From NCBI GenBank assembly GCA_028023455.1, contig JAQFVV010012667.1, positions 1,100,501 to 1,164,500 of the forward strand: a stretch of DNA of 64,000 bases. The letters run 5' to 3'. This document shows, one piece after another, positions 35,215 to 48,650 of the stretch. A model generated the notes under the pieces. That model worked only from the letters and a program-made list of their open reading frames with translations, ran no database searches and was not told the origin of the DNA. A program made the translations under genes and the position numbers. Numbering within the stretch: the first letter of the stretch is position 1; each line of letters opens with the position of its first letter. The DNA comes from Epiperipatus broadwayi (taxonomy: Eukaryota; Onychophora; Udeonychophora; Euonychophora; Peripatidae).

Positions 35215-35700
35215 AACATTAATTAGTAAATCATTGTTTTTACAAATTGGAATCAAAATGTTATGAGCATTATGAAAGTCTTCTGTTGACTTGCCAAGGA
35301 TAGCAAAATCAACATTTCATTAAGTATAGAATTCAAAAATATGAAATTATGGGTTTTGTTTTTAATTGGTTCAAAATAAGATCTCAAAACCAAAATTCTC
35401 TTGCATTATGATGCTTGTTATGTGAATCTCTTTATAAATTGTTCCAAAGATTACTATCATATAAAAAAAGATATAAAATTGATTTAGTACATATTTCTGT
35501 TTTAACATAAGCTTTTATTTTTACTACCTGAGTTTATACTGCTAGTAATAATGCTTCAGACATAATAACATATGGCTTGTTAATAATATGAATAAACTGC
35601 TACAGACAAAAGATTTTAAACAATACCATATGCTTTTTTAATTATCTGTGTTTATTGGCTTGACTAAATCAATGAAAGCAATATATTAATGACAATTTTT
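35215..35700 (-). pseudogene. LINE reverse-transcriptase relic (second copy)
   Basis: On the minus strand, YIAFIDLVKPI near 35,690-35,655 resembles reverse-transcriptase motif A ('xAFIDLTKAFD'). About 350 bases on, NVDFAILGKSTEDFHNAHNI followed by LIPICKNNDLLIN resembles the motif C region. Order and spacing are right for one RT domain. Stops and shifts separate them, and the catalytic Asp residues are largely lost. Confidence 0.55.
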
Positions 35701-36100
35701 AGCTTTTTGATTCTCAAAATTCACATTAGCAACACTCATATATTATGAGAACTGAGCTATTAACTAGAATTTTGAAAGTACTGTATTAGTCAAGTCTTTA
35801 TGACCAATGTGGATATATTTAGATTTCACATATCAGTTTTTATAATGATGAAAAAACTCATCTTTAACTTTGTGATGTATATTTAAACTCTTTTTTTACT
35901 CTTCTGAAGTTAAAGAATATTTATACTCATTTAGAAATGTTTGCTAATCCATGGTGTTTTTATATATTCTTTTAAAATTAAAATTTGTTGAATATTTCAT
36001 TAATAATATTTATATTGAGTAGCAGAAGTATAGCAAGATGATACTTATAGTTAATCAAAGTTCTATCAACAGCAAATATTATTTCAAATTGAATAATGAT
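35701..36100. other. unassigned stretch
   Basis: AT-rich sequence up to the TA microsatellite; nothing recognised. Confidence 0.5.
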
Positions 36101-36101
36101 A

Positions 36102-36111
36102 TTATATATAT

Positions 36112-36154
<43 letters not shown>
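36102..36154. repeat. (TA)n microsatellite
   Basis: About 53 bases of TA repeats with one AA interruption. Confidence 0.9.
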
Positions 36155-36156
<2 letters not shown>

Positions 36157-36439
36157 CTGTCCGTTATCAGAATGGTATAACAAACCATAATGATGATATA
36201 CTTACAAAAGGTGAATTACTAATATTTCAAAGCATTGAACATGTTAATTGAGAATGATCCAAGGGTATTTTCCAGCATTGGAGGTTTGTTTGTCACTGTT
36301 AAATTAAATCATCTTGGTCATGTTTTTAATATTTATGACTCCATGAAGGAAAGATAAATTCAAAATTGTAAATAAAAAATTAATAATGGAACCTGGAGTA
36401 TGTGAACTATGAACTAAGAAAAAATTATCATCAAAATAG

Positions 36440-37000
36440 AAATGAATTATCATCATCATCATAAACCATTATCAATCCACTGCAGGATGAAGGTCTCTCC
36501 AAGTTTAATCCAACTTCTCATATCTTTAGCTTCTCTTCTCCACATCACCCCTGCATAATTTCTTATTTCATCCATCCATCTCACAGGTGGTCTCTTTCCA
36601 GGTCTTTTAAAATCATTTGGAATCCAGTTTAAGATTTCAATTGCCCATCTGTTATCATCTCTTCTAGCAATATGTCCAGCCCAACTCCAATCTTTTAATT
36701 TTTTTAATGAGGTCAGTAATACCTGTTTGTTCTCTTACCCATACATTGCATTTTTGATCTCTTCTTGTTACTCCCAACATGCATCTCTCCATACTTCTTT
36801 GAGTGGTCAGAAGTCCCTGTATAGCTCTTCTATTAAGTGTCCTAGTCTCAGATCCATAAGTAAGAACTGGTAAAATACATTTGTTAAAAACCTTCCTTTT
36901 CAAACACATAGGCATATTTCCTTTTAGTATCAAGTTATTTCTACAAAAAGCACTCCAACCAAGTTTAATTCTATAATTAATTTCATCCATTATGTTTCAT
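36440..37000 (-). pseudogene. RTE-clade LINE, 3' part (copy E)
   Basis: A 108-codon open frame on the minus strand begins EINYRIKLGWSAFCRNNLIL, then NMPMCLKRKVFNKCILPVLT, YGSETRTLNRRAIQGL, QRSMERCMLGVTRRD and VREQTGITDLIKKIKRLELG. A frameshift at about 36,680 leads into AGHIARRDDNRW, ILNWIPNDFKRPG, PVRWMDEI and GETFILQWIDNG, the C-terminus of RTE-type elements. The 3' end near 36,455 is followed by a short ATC repeat, a typical RTE tail. It is the best-preserved LINE C-terminus in the window. 5'-truncated. Confidence 0.9.
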
Positions 37001-38800
37001 TCATATTTGAATGAATTATATACATACTGATAGCTCAAAAGTTGGATAAAATAAAATGGATTGTACTGAGAAATCTTAATTCAGACTAATATACTGTTTG
37101 TTACCCATTATAACAAAGAATAAATAGTGTTACATTTATTGTCAGAAAGAATGATCTAGGTACTACTTTTGGATATAATCCTATCAAAGATTGATTAATA
37201 ACAATTTCAATTTTATGGGCCAATTACAAGTCTATGTTCCAATTCAAAATAGTAAAAAAAAAAATGGAAATGTACTACTGGTTGATAGTAACAAATTATG
37301 ATAGAACTTGCAAGCAATATATATTTTTAATAAATAATAGAAGAAATAATAAGAGGTTGAAAATGAAAAAGAAAGAAATGATTTTGTTCAATATAAACAT
37401 GGAAGCAGAAATAAAGCAGTAAATTAATTGTTGCCAAAGCATTCTTAAACAGGTAAATACATGGCTATCATCCAGTGAAGTTTATAAAATTTTAATTTAT
37501 TACAGTTATGGTATTAAGTGATAAAAGATGTCAATTTTAGTAGTAAAAATTTAGCTAATAGCAGATTCTGGAATGGATTATGAATTTCTTGCTCATAAGT
37601 TTGATTGTTCTTAAAGAAGCTTAAGATATTTTTTTCTAGTGTTGAGCCATAAACACCTATTCAGCAACTATTTATTTATTTCTAATATGGACTCCTATCT
37701 AACATTTTCTAGGCAGTATAATAAATTTTAAAAACCTCCTAAAAATCCTCACTAAATGGCAGTTGACTAGGATAGTGTGTATTTTTTTCATTTTGCTTCT
37801 GTAGAAGGATATTATAAATGTCTTTGCATTGCAAATGATGGAATTTTTGTCTCAAAAACTTGACATTTTTGCAAAACAATTAGTTTGAAAGCTGCTTTAT
37901 GTAGTCTTTCAATGCCAATCAGAAGATTATTTACAATTCTTCTTTCTTAAAAATAATAAAATTGGATCTGATAGGGGTCAAAATGAAATATGATTAAAAT
38001 ATAGAGAAGGGAACATCACTAAAGATACTAAGTTCATTGTTTGAATTATCTTTAATACAGAATAATATTTGGTAATTCATGAATATACTCACAGAAAAGT
38101 TAGTTTTTTGTTTTTTTATGTTTAGCATTATTACTTCCTAACATGTTTTTAATATCTTTATTATATCATATTCATGGAATATGGTTCTTTTATGCTATGA
38201 ATATGATGCAATCAATATATTGAAAGCATGCTAGGCAATAATGAAGTTAAGTATTTAAAAAACTACCTTTCCTGTGAGTATAATCATTAATTACCAGATA
38301 TTATGTTGGCTCTGAAATAAAGAAAATTATTAACAATTAAATGAATATAGGATAGTTCAATATATATATATTCAATTTTTTTATTATCTTAGTATATCTT
38401 TTACCTTGGCTCAATCATATTACAAGCATCCATCAGTCCAGAAATCAACCAACCCTTCTCACTTTGGATGCATTTTTGTAACATCTAATTCACCTTTTTT
38501 TTTTCAAGTGAGTAAGACATACATAGCTCATATTGTAATTTTAACTTCATATACACTTTTTTTTAAATATGTTTTTTTTTGTGTGCGATAGTGAGAATGA
38601 ATGTGCATTTTAATGCATAGACAGAAAGGTTAACTTTAACATCAATCCTATTTTATGCTTCGATAGGGTGATATATAAGAGTCAAGTTAGAAATGTTGAT
38701 TCTATTCAAAAGAGAGGAAAATATAAACTCTTGTAAAACCAATCTATATATATTTTAACATACAAATAGCATCCAAAAAACTAAATTCCATAAAACTAAC
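37001..38800. other. unassigned stretch
   Basis: AT-rich sequence; no domain or repeat family recognised. Confidence 0.5.
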
Positions 38801-38807
38801 GATTAAA

Positions 38808-38985
<178 letters not shown>

Positions 38986-38989
38986 CATA

Positions 38990-40200
38990 ATTATCAAACA
39001 CACTCAGTTAAACGTAATATATAACATAATTTGAATATGTGTCTGATAATTATGTACTTCACATATATAAATAAATAAATAATACAATAACTTTAAATAG
39101 CAAATTTCATGATAATAAATTCTCCAGAACTCTTTTATAGATGGACACTGAAAGTTAGTCAACTACTACATGGTAATAATTCGTTTTTATCTTTATTTTA
39201 TCCTCTTTTTATAAAATTGTAGATAACAGTTACGTAATTCATTTTCATATTGATGCAGAAGCTAACAGTATACTAGCTAGCTATCTAAAAATAATTTTAG
39301 CTTGCTTAGAAATTCTTAGCTATTTGTTTACTCAGATTGAAGCCCAGTTTGTGAAAGCAATGGATAGATACACTAATTATTCTACTTTGATGCTCTTCAG
39401 TACAATACATATATTACACACACTGACCTGCATCTATACACAGAAAGACAAAATATTTTAAGGTTATTTTAATTATTTCTATTTTCACTATCGTAGGGAA
39501 CTGAATTCGTATTCTTTTTTTTTCTTCATCTTCTAAATGTTATGTAAAAATATAATGTTCATTTCCTGTAAATTTAAAGTGCTATTTACTTTAGAAAGAT
39601 CATTTTGAGTAAAAGAGCAATTGGAGATGAGTTTGTCAAATATTTATACAGTCTTTTAGTTGATTTCATTTGCTTTTGTTAATGATTTTTTAGAGACCTT
39701 GAGAACTGATGAGTGATAATGCATCTGAATTTTCTTTGAAGCTGAGAATCCCAGTGATAGAAATTGAGCAAACAACAGTGCGGTTAAGCAGTAGCTAAGA
39801 AATAGAGATGAGCGTTAAAGCCTTGAACTTATAATACATATTTATATATTTTCTGATCGTTTAAGGGCATAATAGTATTTAATTATTTTTAAATTTATAT
39901 AATTATTTTACTACTAAAAGTTTGCAATATATATTTCAAAGAAGTTAACATTGTATCTGCAAAAGAATAAAATATTCTACAAATAAATAACTATATATAG
40001 GTTTTACAATTGAATGGATAAAATTTCATTGTTAGTTTGTATGCCTGAATAAAGCAGAACACATAAATATAGCTTTCAAAAACTTTGCAACTCAATTTCA
40101 TAATGTAATAATCAATTAATTATTAATAGTTAATATATATATAAATAATTTGAATAATAATCGAAAGATATTTATATATTTTAATCAAGATTTTTATTTT
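38990..40200. other. unassigned stretch
   Basis: AT-rich DNA, slightly less repetitive than its surroundings around 39,640-39,830, but without a recognisable exon or RNA. Confidence 0.45.
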
Positions 40201-40204
40201 CAAA

Positions 40205-40350
40205 CATTCTCAGCTCTGTTCTGGATGAAATACTTTCCAAATTTAATGTAATTTTTTTTGGTTCATAACTTCTTTAAATCATCCCTCCCACAATCTATCC
40301 ATCTTACATGTGGTATCTTTTTAGGTCTTTCAAAATCTTTCAATTCAGTT
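40205..40350 (-). pseudogene. RTE-clade LINE 3' end remnant (copy F)
   Basis: Contains TGGATGAAATACTTTCCAAA, ATCATCCCTCCCACAATCTA and CATCTTACATGTGGTATCTT, then TTTAGGTCTTTCAAAATCTT. These are diverged versions of the last 140 bases of copies A, B and E. Strongly decayed. Confidence 0.65.
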
Positions 40351-41190
40351 ATACTACTTGAAAACTTATTAAGATATAATTAGGCTTAGTGTTATACATA
40401 TTTAATTTATAAATAAGTAGATACTATTAAATCTTAATGGAGTCAAATGCCTTTTTTCTCTGATAATAATGAAATTTAATTGCTTAATCATATGATTCAT
40501 TTACCTTCAGAAAGAAAACAAAATATAAAAATAAAGAAACTTATTTTACAAGTATTGTACTTTTAACCGATATTTTAATAATATTACTCCAAAAATAAGT
40601 AAATGTTTATTAATCATTTTTATATTTTTGACTTTAGACAAGGATAGGGGATTTTCTTTTTCGCAACCATTCAACTCTTTCTAAACACTAAAATCTTTTA
40701 CGAACAGCAAATATTATTCTTACACTTCAAACATAATAGTTTCAGACATTGATAAAATATATTAATGGCTCTTAATATCTGTTTTGCCAAACAGTCTCTT
40801 TATTTAGGCTAATCCATTCTATATGTCATTGTTATAAAAATCAGAATTGCATAAATATATAAACACAGTACATGACTATTAAGGAAATTTTGTGGTTTTA
40901 TTTAACTGAAAAGATTTATTTAGCAAAATACATATTAAAAAACATTAATATATTTTTTCCAAGCATAATAAAAATAAAAATAATATAGCTATCAGAGAAT
41001 GTTCAGTGTTTGGTAAAGCTTCAAATCAAGCAGTATAAATCATGAAAATATTAAAAACCCAGGGATACAAATTGATAAAGTAAATAATTAATATATTATA
41101 TGTAGTAAATCCTTTTAATTTGAATTCAAAAAAACCTAATAATGCTTTATAATTATATTAAAATATTGACATTGTAAATCAGAGTTCAGC
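40351..41190. other. unassigned stretch
   Basis: AT-rich; nothing recognised beyond the flanking LINE pieces. Confidence 0.45.
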
Positions 41191-41194
41191 TGAG

Positions 41195-42582
41195 ATGTCA
41201 ACCACCACAGACCACATGTGGAGAAATATTAGAAAATCATATGCTGAAGAAGCAAAAGTTACCTCTTCAACAGAGTGGGAAAAAATGAAATGCAAACAGT
41301 TAATAAAATAATAATTTAACAAGCTACTAGATTTCACCATTCAACCATTGGAAATCTTATGAAATTAAATTTTCTATCAAAGACTAAGGACATCAACATT
41401 ATGGAAGCACAAGAAGCATGGACCAAAGAAAAACCTAAAAAAAAATTTCAAATTTTCAATTCAACAATACCAAAGGTTTGAATTTAGATTGTTCAAGCAT
41501 TTTTTTTACAGACTGCTCACTAATAATAGCAATCACTGATAAGCATTGTTCCCTTTACAGATTTCCAAAAGTTCTCTTATTTGACAAGATTAATAAAAAA
41601 AATCCTATGGAATAAAATAGTATGAATTGCAGAACATCCAAATCTGAAGTATTTAATAATAGATTTTGAAAACTAGGAGAAAAAAGAAAATTAAAATGTC
41701 AGATCAATATGCACTAATATTAGTTGACTCTAACAGCAAAAATCATATCACAGACCTAATTAAAACCCCTTTATTATACTATTGAAGACTTCATCAAGCT
41801 AATGGAGCCATTCAAAGAAGTTATAAATTTCCAACCTATGTATATAAAAATATATCAATACCTATATTTGGCAATAGCTATGTATTTAAAGTTAAATTAT
41901 GAGAGAATATATCTCCTGAAAATATACCCACACAAATAACAGTTCAAGAAGCAATGTTACTTTTAACAATTAATTAATTAAAACCCACAATGATTTCACT
42001 ACAAAGAGCATAGCCACCTGATAAGCAATTGCTCAAAGCTATGCTGCATTCAATGTAATATGAGAGTAATACCCACCTATAGATGTCCAAAAGAAGTAGA
42101 CAGCAATCTGCAACTACAACTGGAAATGTTTTTATCAAGAACAGATCACAGAATCAAAAGAAAAAGAAAAAATTGGCAAAAACAAAGATGGAAAAATAGT
42201 TTCACAACCAAGCAAGCCTATTACCTTTGAAAATTAATTGCAATCTAAAGATAATTTAACAGAAATTTCTCATGCTGATAACAAAACATCACTGGACATA
42301 ATGGATATTCTTACTATTTGTACTATGGAGATAATAAATAACACTCCCAAATTAAAGAGGAAAACAGGTCACCTTCCAGCAAAAAATAAAGTAAAAAATG
42401 GAAGAACCCATAATGGATAGAAGTGATATAGAACCTCCCATAACAATTGAATCATGGGGAAAAGCCAAAAATGTAAACAATTCAAAAAACAATGACTTCT
42501 CATTGCTGTCATCAGTTGAAGAATGTAGTCCTATGGAAAAAGTAAGTGATACAAGTACATATGATTTAAAATTTAAAAAATA
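41195..42582 (+). pseudogene. ORF1-like region of an L1/Tx1-type LINE
   Basis: From ATG 41,195 the reading gives MSTTTDHMWRNIRKSYAEEA with several later frame changes. Near 42,020-42,095 one frame reads NCSKLCCIQCNMRVIPTYRC followed by PKE, a degraded CCHC zinc knuckle of the kind found in LINE ORF1 or Gag-like proteins. Downstream Lys-rich frames at 42,238-42,420 and 42,398-42,583 look like the basic tail. It sits directly before an endonuclease start on the same strand, the order expected in a two-ORF LINE. ORF1 proteins bind element RNA. The zinc-knuckle call is tentative. Confidence 0.5.
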
Positions 42583-42867
42583 AATAAATATTAAAGCAAG
42601 TGAGATCAGGCAATATAAAGTCTAGTCAATCTACCACATCAAAACAATAATCTAGTCCATAAACATATGTAAACAAAGTTATATTTTTTGTAACTAATCT
42701 ATAATTTTATTTTACAATCTCTGATTGTTTTATATAAGGAAACAAAACCTAAATTAATGCATATTAAAAAGTGGGGGGGGGGATATGTTTTTTAGTTCAA
42801 TGTAATAAGATAACTAAATCAATAATGCTGAAGTCTACAATATATATATATATATATACAAACAATA

Positions 42868-43260
42868 AATGGAACTAAATATAGGTACTTTTAATGTCAG
42901 AGGGTTTTAAACTCTCCTCAAAAAATTAAACTTTTATCTAAATTGTATAAAATCATTCAACCACACATACTTGGCATAATAGAAACCAAAATTTACAGTG
43001 GCTCACAAATAAACTCATCAGAAAATCTTAGTAACAAAGGGTTCACAGCTTTTTCAAAAACATCAGACACACCATCAGCAGGAAAAGCTATCAATATTCA
43101 TAAAAAATGCCCATTCAATTCATGCACATATTTTAATTAACACTTTCACCACAAAGCATTAATACTAAACATAGCACTCATTTACATCCCTCCAGGTCCC
43201 ACCATCGTAAATAGATTAATGCTAATTTTAAACTCCAAATTTGTAAACACCTCATATCCA
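42868..43260 (+). pseudogene. APE-type endonuclease start of the same LINE (ORF2)
   Basis: The reading starts ELNIGTFNVRG, the classic 'N..T.NVRG' beginning of LINE endonucleases. After a one-base frameshift at about 42,903 it continues LNSPQKIKLLSKLYKIIQPH, then ILGIIETKIYS, the 'D/H-I-L-G-I-x-E-T-K' block with the catalytic Glu. It then reads to a stop at 43,138 and on past it (ALIYIPPG, where 'xYAPP' is expected). Homology ends near 43,260, with no reverse transcriptase after it, so the copy is 3'-truncated or interrupted, which is unusual for a LINE. Confidence 0.75.
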
Positions 43261-44090
43261 ATATAGGGATGTCATAAGAAAACTTCACTCAGAAATGGTT
43301 TGATCTTCTTTTGTTTCCTATGATGAGTGGCAGGGGATTTTTTGCCAGAAAGGTCAGTATCAGAATTTTTGCACAATACATATTTATTTAATAAATTATA
43401 TCATTTATGTAGTTTCATAATTATATAAAGATGAACTGATAATCTATTCATAGAAAACGTGTTTGAAAATAATGATAAATTTGGAAACACTTCAATTAAA
43501 ATTTATAAAATATTAAAATACTAATATTATGAATAGCTTTAGATAAAATATATATCTAAAATTGTGTGCCAGTTAGATAGAAACGTTGCTAAGATTATTT
43601 CTAAAATGATGTTTCACTCCTGTTCAATGTCAATAAATGATCTTGGACACTAGATGAAAGTAAATTCAGTTTTCTTTTGATTAGTAGATTGTGTTGGTAT
43701 GAGATAATAGTATTTGTAAGATTAATTAAAATTACTTATAAGTCTGACAAATAAAAAATTCTTATAGCATGGGCATTTAAATATTATTACTTTATAAATA
43801 ATATTATATACATGTTTGAAGTAAATAGTTTGTTTTTTTCTGAAATCTAAAAAATAATTTTCAAAGTAAACAGGTAGAAAGAAATTCTATATAACCGCTC
43901 ATTATTGGAGTGAGTCAAGTTTCAAATTATTTTAAATTAAAAAAAAAAAAAATTCTATAAAAACTATATTAATGATACAAATGACATTTTCCTATTATAT
44001 ATATATATATTTGAAATACAAGCATAATTTATATTCTTGAGTTTAAATGTAATTATAGGTTATTTGAATACAAACTTTCAATATCCCTTC
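43261..44090. other. unassigned stretch
   Basis: AT-rich; no motif recognised. Confidence 0.5.
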
Positions 44091-44091
44091 A

Positions 44092-44335
44092 GCTATTCAC
44101 TCTATCTTATACAACCGATACATTAAAATTTGAAGATTTTCTATCTTAATATAAAACAAGCACTGATTATATATGTGATAGATGATGATCTGGACCAAAT
44201 TATGAGTGCTGGTTTAGCATGAAATACGCGTATTGGAGATCATTTATTTTTTTTATATGTGTGTGGTCATGTGTATCGGTTATATGAGATGGAGTAGATA
44301 TCTGAAGGTAGCTTGAAAGTCTGGTTTAAATCTCC
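44092..44335. repeat. F1 family unit with a short inverted start
   Basis: Begins with a reversed fragment (GCTATTCACTCTATCTTATA, CAACCGATAC), then jumps to forward-orientation blocks TTTGAAGATTTTCTATCTTA, GATCTGGACCAAATTATGAG, GTGGTCATGTGTATCGGTTA and GCTTGAAAGTCTGGTTTAAA. This is an internally deleted version of the composite repeat at 4,755. Confidence 0.7.
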
Positions 44336-46590
44336 TATAATAATTATTATATATATATATTTAATAGAAGCTGTATTAGCTACCCTTCTTTCTTTAAAAA
44401 AATATCTACTTTTTATTATTATTACTTCTTTTAAGAGCAAATATTTCCAATTTAATTGGAATTGAAACGAATTTAAATTAAAATAAGATCCTGTTTAAAG
44501 AATTTAATTCAAATGATTTTATTCTTATTATTCTTAAAAGAGAATTAATAAAATACATTTAAATTGATTTAAATTAGTTAATAATATTAAGGCAATGACA
44601 AATTGAAAACAGGAAAAAACAAAATATGATATTATTTAATTTAATGAACATAATGTAAAAATCAGCATTTTACTAGAGAAAAATTGCTAAATGATCTGAA
44701 ATCTTATGATTAAAATAGCTTCAACTATGGATTATTGAAGAATAATGAAACCAATCAACTCCAGATAATACATCAAATTGTTAAAAATATTTATTTATTA
44801 AAAGTTAAAAAATCCAATGACATAAATAATATGTAATTATTTAAACGAACATCTGTTGAGTAAAGATTAAATTATAGACTTTTAAACTAATATATATATA
44901 TATATCAATTACAATATTCTTTTTTTGCAATCATTAAGGGTATTGGATAAAGCATGACTCACATGATCAATGTTCTGTCATGCATTACATGGTCCATATA
45001 AAATCATGCCATAGATTTGAACAAATAAATATTAACATAAGTTTGGATTTGTCCGTTTTATTTTAGTTGATTTTTTACTGTGCATTTTACAGCTTCTTTT
45101 AAATTGATAATTTATTTTTACAATGCAATTAATTTTTTTTTTTTTTGAGGATTCATTTTCTAGAGATAATCAACAAATACATTTTCTTTCAAAAGTGATC
45201 AAATTTTGACTGAAAAATCCAATATTGTGTAACCAAAAATATAGATCTTTTATTATATATCGAGTTATGTCTCACTTTATCAACCATATTATAATTTATG
45301 GCATAAGAGTTCAAATATATTCCTAATATAATTTATATGACAATGATAAATCTATTGGAAGTGGTTTTACATAGTATCTAATGATGATTTATTTCCATAA
45401 AACTTGAAAAAATATTTTACTAGTAATTAGCTATTTTATTCTATTATAGAGTTCCTAAATATTTTAGATGCAATAAAAATAAACACAGTACAATATCGCC
45501 AATATAAGAATTGATAAATTAAGTCAAAAAATGTGTAAATGAAGCTTCATTGAAAAGTTGATCAGTGTTACTTCTAGTTAAAGAAATGTACAACTAGATA
45601 TTTGCAATGCAGACAATACATTGTATTATAAAGCAGTAATATTTTCATATACAATTTCTAATAGTTTCCAGATAGTATTATCTGGCTTTCGATTAGAAAT
45701 CAAAAAGACATGCTACTTTTGATGAGCTAGAATATACATGTGTATGAAGAAGAATCTGTCATCTTTTCAAATTATGGTGATTCAAATTTTGTACATAATT
45801 CAAATTACTATCAACACTTAGAAATAAATATCTAGAAAATACAAAAGCATGAAGATTGTCTGATTCTGCTGATGTTTTGGATATCAGGTCAAATTCTAAT
45901 AAATTGTCAACTCATAATGCAATAGATAAATATTCTTCAAAAACCCAACATGAAATATTTGTTGCTACTACACTTAAAGAAATCTTTTCAATAAACCAAA
46001 TAAGGCATCACAATAATTATTAACTAATGTTCTAGTATTTTTAGTATTATAATTATTTTACAAATTAAATGTTTTGCAATATGACTTCTACATGATAAAT
46101 TAGGTATTATCCTTCTGTTATTTCTACACATAAAAATATAGAGACTTAACTGCTTTTTAAATCTCCACTAAGACAGGTTACTATTTTCTAGATACTTGAA
46201 TAATATCTATTATAGTTAACCTCATTCCTTTACTAGTAAATCTTACTTGGTTTTGATTCGTACTGATGAAACTTTGTAATCTTCAATTTCAAACTATTTT
46301 TAAATACAACATTTTACTCATCTTCAATTCAAATCCAATATTTAGTTGTATATTCTTTTTTATTCAGATCATGCAAGTGTTAATCTAACATTTGAAATTG
46401 TTTTCACATACAACCCTAATATAAATTGATATATAGAAAAAATTTCTAATTGAATTACACTGACTGTCTAAAATTCTAATTATTGTTGATTTCTTATAAA
46501 TTATAAAACATTTACTTTTCTTCAAGCCTGTCAGAAATTGAAACCTTATCTACATTGAACATCTCAAAATAGTGAAAACATTTATTATTA
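44336..46590. other. unassigned stretch
   Basis: AT-rich DNA; the pyrimidine-rich part from about 45,900 may extend the hAT-like relic that follows. No domain readable. Confidence 0.4.
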
Positions 46591-46599
46591 TTATTATGG

Positions 46600-46900
46600 A
46601 GGGAAAAACATTTTTAAATGTCCATATAACTCTTGATTATAGTGCTCCAAGTATTAATGATGTATAATTTTCTAAGCATCTACAGAACATATTCACTCAC
46701 TTAAATAATGTAATGCATGAAAATGCTTCTAAAAACTGTTCCATCTCATCTGCAATTATAGTCTTTACTTAAATTTCAGCATTCTTTGTGCATCAGGGCT
46801 AGAATCTATGATGAGTGATGCAAATATGTCAGATGTTAACAAAGTTGCTATGTTTAAAATATTATATAAAATTTGGGAAATTTTCTAAAGCTTTTACTAT
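46600..46900 (-). pseudogene. possible hAT transposase relic
   Basis: The minus strand contains SDIFASLIIDSSPDAQ and, about 35 codons later, an 'EQFLEAF'-like piece. This resembles the 'YSIIVDSTPDVSHxxQL ... ERFLEF' block of ZMYM1-like hAT transposases. The match is short and crosses stops, so it is only a suggestion. Confidence 0.25.
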
Positions 46901-47920
46901 AATGGTTTAATTAATAAGAAAGGTTATTTCCTTCAATATTCCTCTGTTAGATTGTGGAATATTTACATCTGTTTTATTTCAGATTTTGTATATGTGACCC
47001 TGTCTATGTACATATTTAAGAGAACAGCTCTCAACTCTAGTGTCATCTATAATAATCTTGAGTAATCAATGATTTCCTGATGATAATCCATTTAAATTTC
47101 TATTCCAAAGATTTTTGTATTTTGCCTTTATTAATGAAACTTGAGATTCAAAACAGGAAATAATGTATTTATGAATTTAACTACCACTTTTATCTCTATT
47201 TTACTATTCAAGCTGAAAGTCTGAAATTCAAAATAGTAGTAGGTTTTGGAGTCGAAACAATCTGTCTAAATAATTTATACAGATCTGGTCATATATCAGT
47301 AACTTTATATTTCAATATCCTCAATTTCTTTTTTTAATTTTAATCACATTTTTTCTGGTTAAATGTTTCCACAAATAACTGAAAACTGAACTTACTATAC
47401 ATAGCAACAATTTAAAGAGATATTGTTATTATATACTATATATGCTAAATTATTAAGTGATCTGTTATTATTAGCAGTACTAATAGTCAAAATAATTATG
47501 CATTTTACTTTATTTTGAATGAACAGTAATTAAAAAATAAGAGATTCATCTTTTTTTGTATATATAATTGTTAAAAAATCATTTACATCTCTTTAAATTT
47601 TTGTCACATCGGTGCACTATAAGTCTTACGTCATAGATTGATATATCCTGTATTCATTTCAAAGTGACTATCCAAAGAAATTCTGAGCTTACTTGGAATT
47701 TCCAGCTATCTGAAGTCAGTCTTTATAGATCATTTAATATATAGTTTATTGGATTTTCAGGCTAATACAGTATCTACTATATCACAAAAAACTGCTTTTA
47801 TATATAAACTTAACCATATATAAATAAATTTGGTGAAGACTCCTTTTTTATACTTTTTAAAATAATTTTACAATTATTATAATTACATTCATTAAGATAT
47901 GTCTGCTGACAGTGTAGACT
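46901..47920. other. unassigned stretch
   Basis: AT-rich; no feature recognised. Confidence 0.45.
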
Positions 47921-47924
47921 TCAT

Positions 47925-48650
47925 AACCGCTTTTATGCTGATTTTTTTATTGGCTGAGTGAAGTAAAAGTTTAAATTTTTAATTAGTCACTTCACAAAGT
48001 GAAGTGTCAAAACACAAATTCAATCATCAAAATATATTTATATTTTAATATTATATTCACTTTAGTTTCGTTTGTAAAAAATATATTAATAATTTGTCAG
48101 ATTATGAAAGTGAATGAAAGTTTTTTCAAAAATAATTTTCTCTTTATAATTATAAAAAATATTTGCGATCAGAAATTGTAAAATAAATACTTTTAACCAA
48201 CGAAAATGTTTTATGACATCAGCGATTTTCTTTGATAATTTTATCACTGAAAAAAAAGTAAATAATTTGTTAAATTCTTAATTAATTTTCTGAAATAATT
48301 TTTATTTTTCACATATTTTATCAAAATAATTTATAACTTGTCAAAAAATATGTTTAAAATAGTCTAAAACATTCGTTTATCATTTTCAAAATAAAACAAA
48401 AACATATTGTAACTTTTCAGTGATTGACAGCCACTTCCTTTGTTGTCAAAATGTAACAGCCAATAAGATTCAAGGAAAACCCTCCTAATTCTTTTGTTTA
48501 AGTTTTGATTACCATTTTATTGATTTTTTACTTGTAAAATAATTCAAGAGAGGGCAGCACCTTACAGAACTTTTTCTAAATTTTCAAACACGGTTAAAAT
48601 CTTTACGGTACCATTAAAAGTGACGGGATTTGGACAGTCAAAAGCCGATA
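47925..48650. repeat. single arm of the 1.8-kb fold-back element (F3)
   Basis: Follows the right arm of the element at 12,268-14,062 block by block: TTATTGGCTGAGTGAAGTAA, TTTAATATTATATTCACTTT, ATATATTAATAATTTGTCAG, TTTTATCAAAATAATTTATA, GTCTAAAACATTCGTTTATC, CTTGTAAAATAATTCAAGAG, GGGCAGCACCTTA and ATTAAAAGTGACGGGATTTG. No left arm precedes it and the SINE is absent. A solo arm shows that the unit can exist without its partner. Confidence 0.8.
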
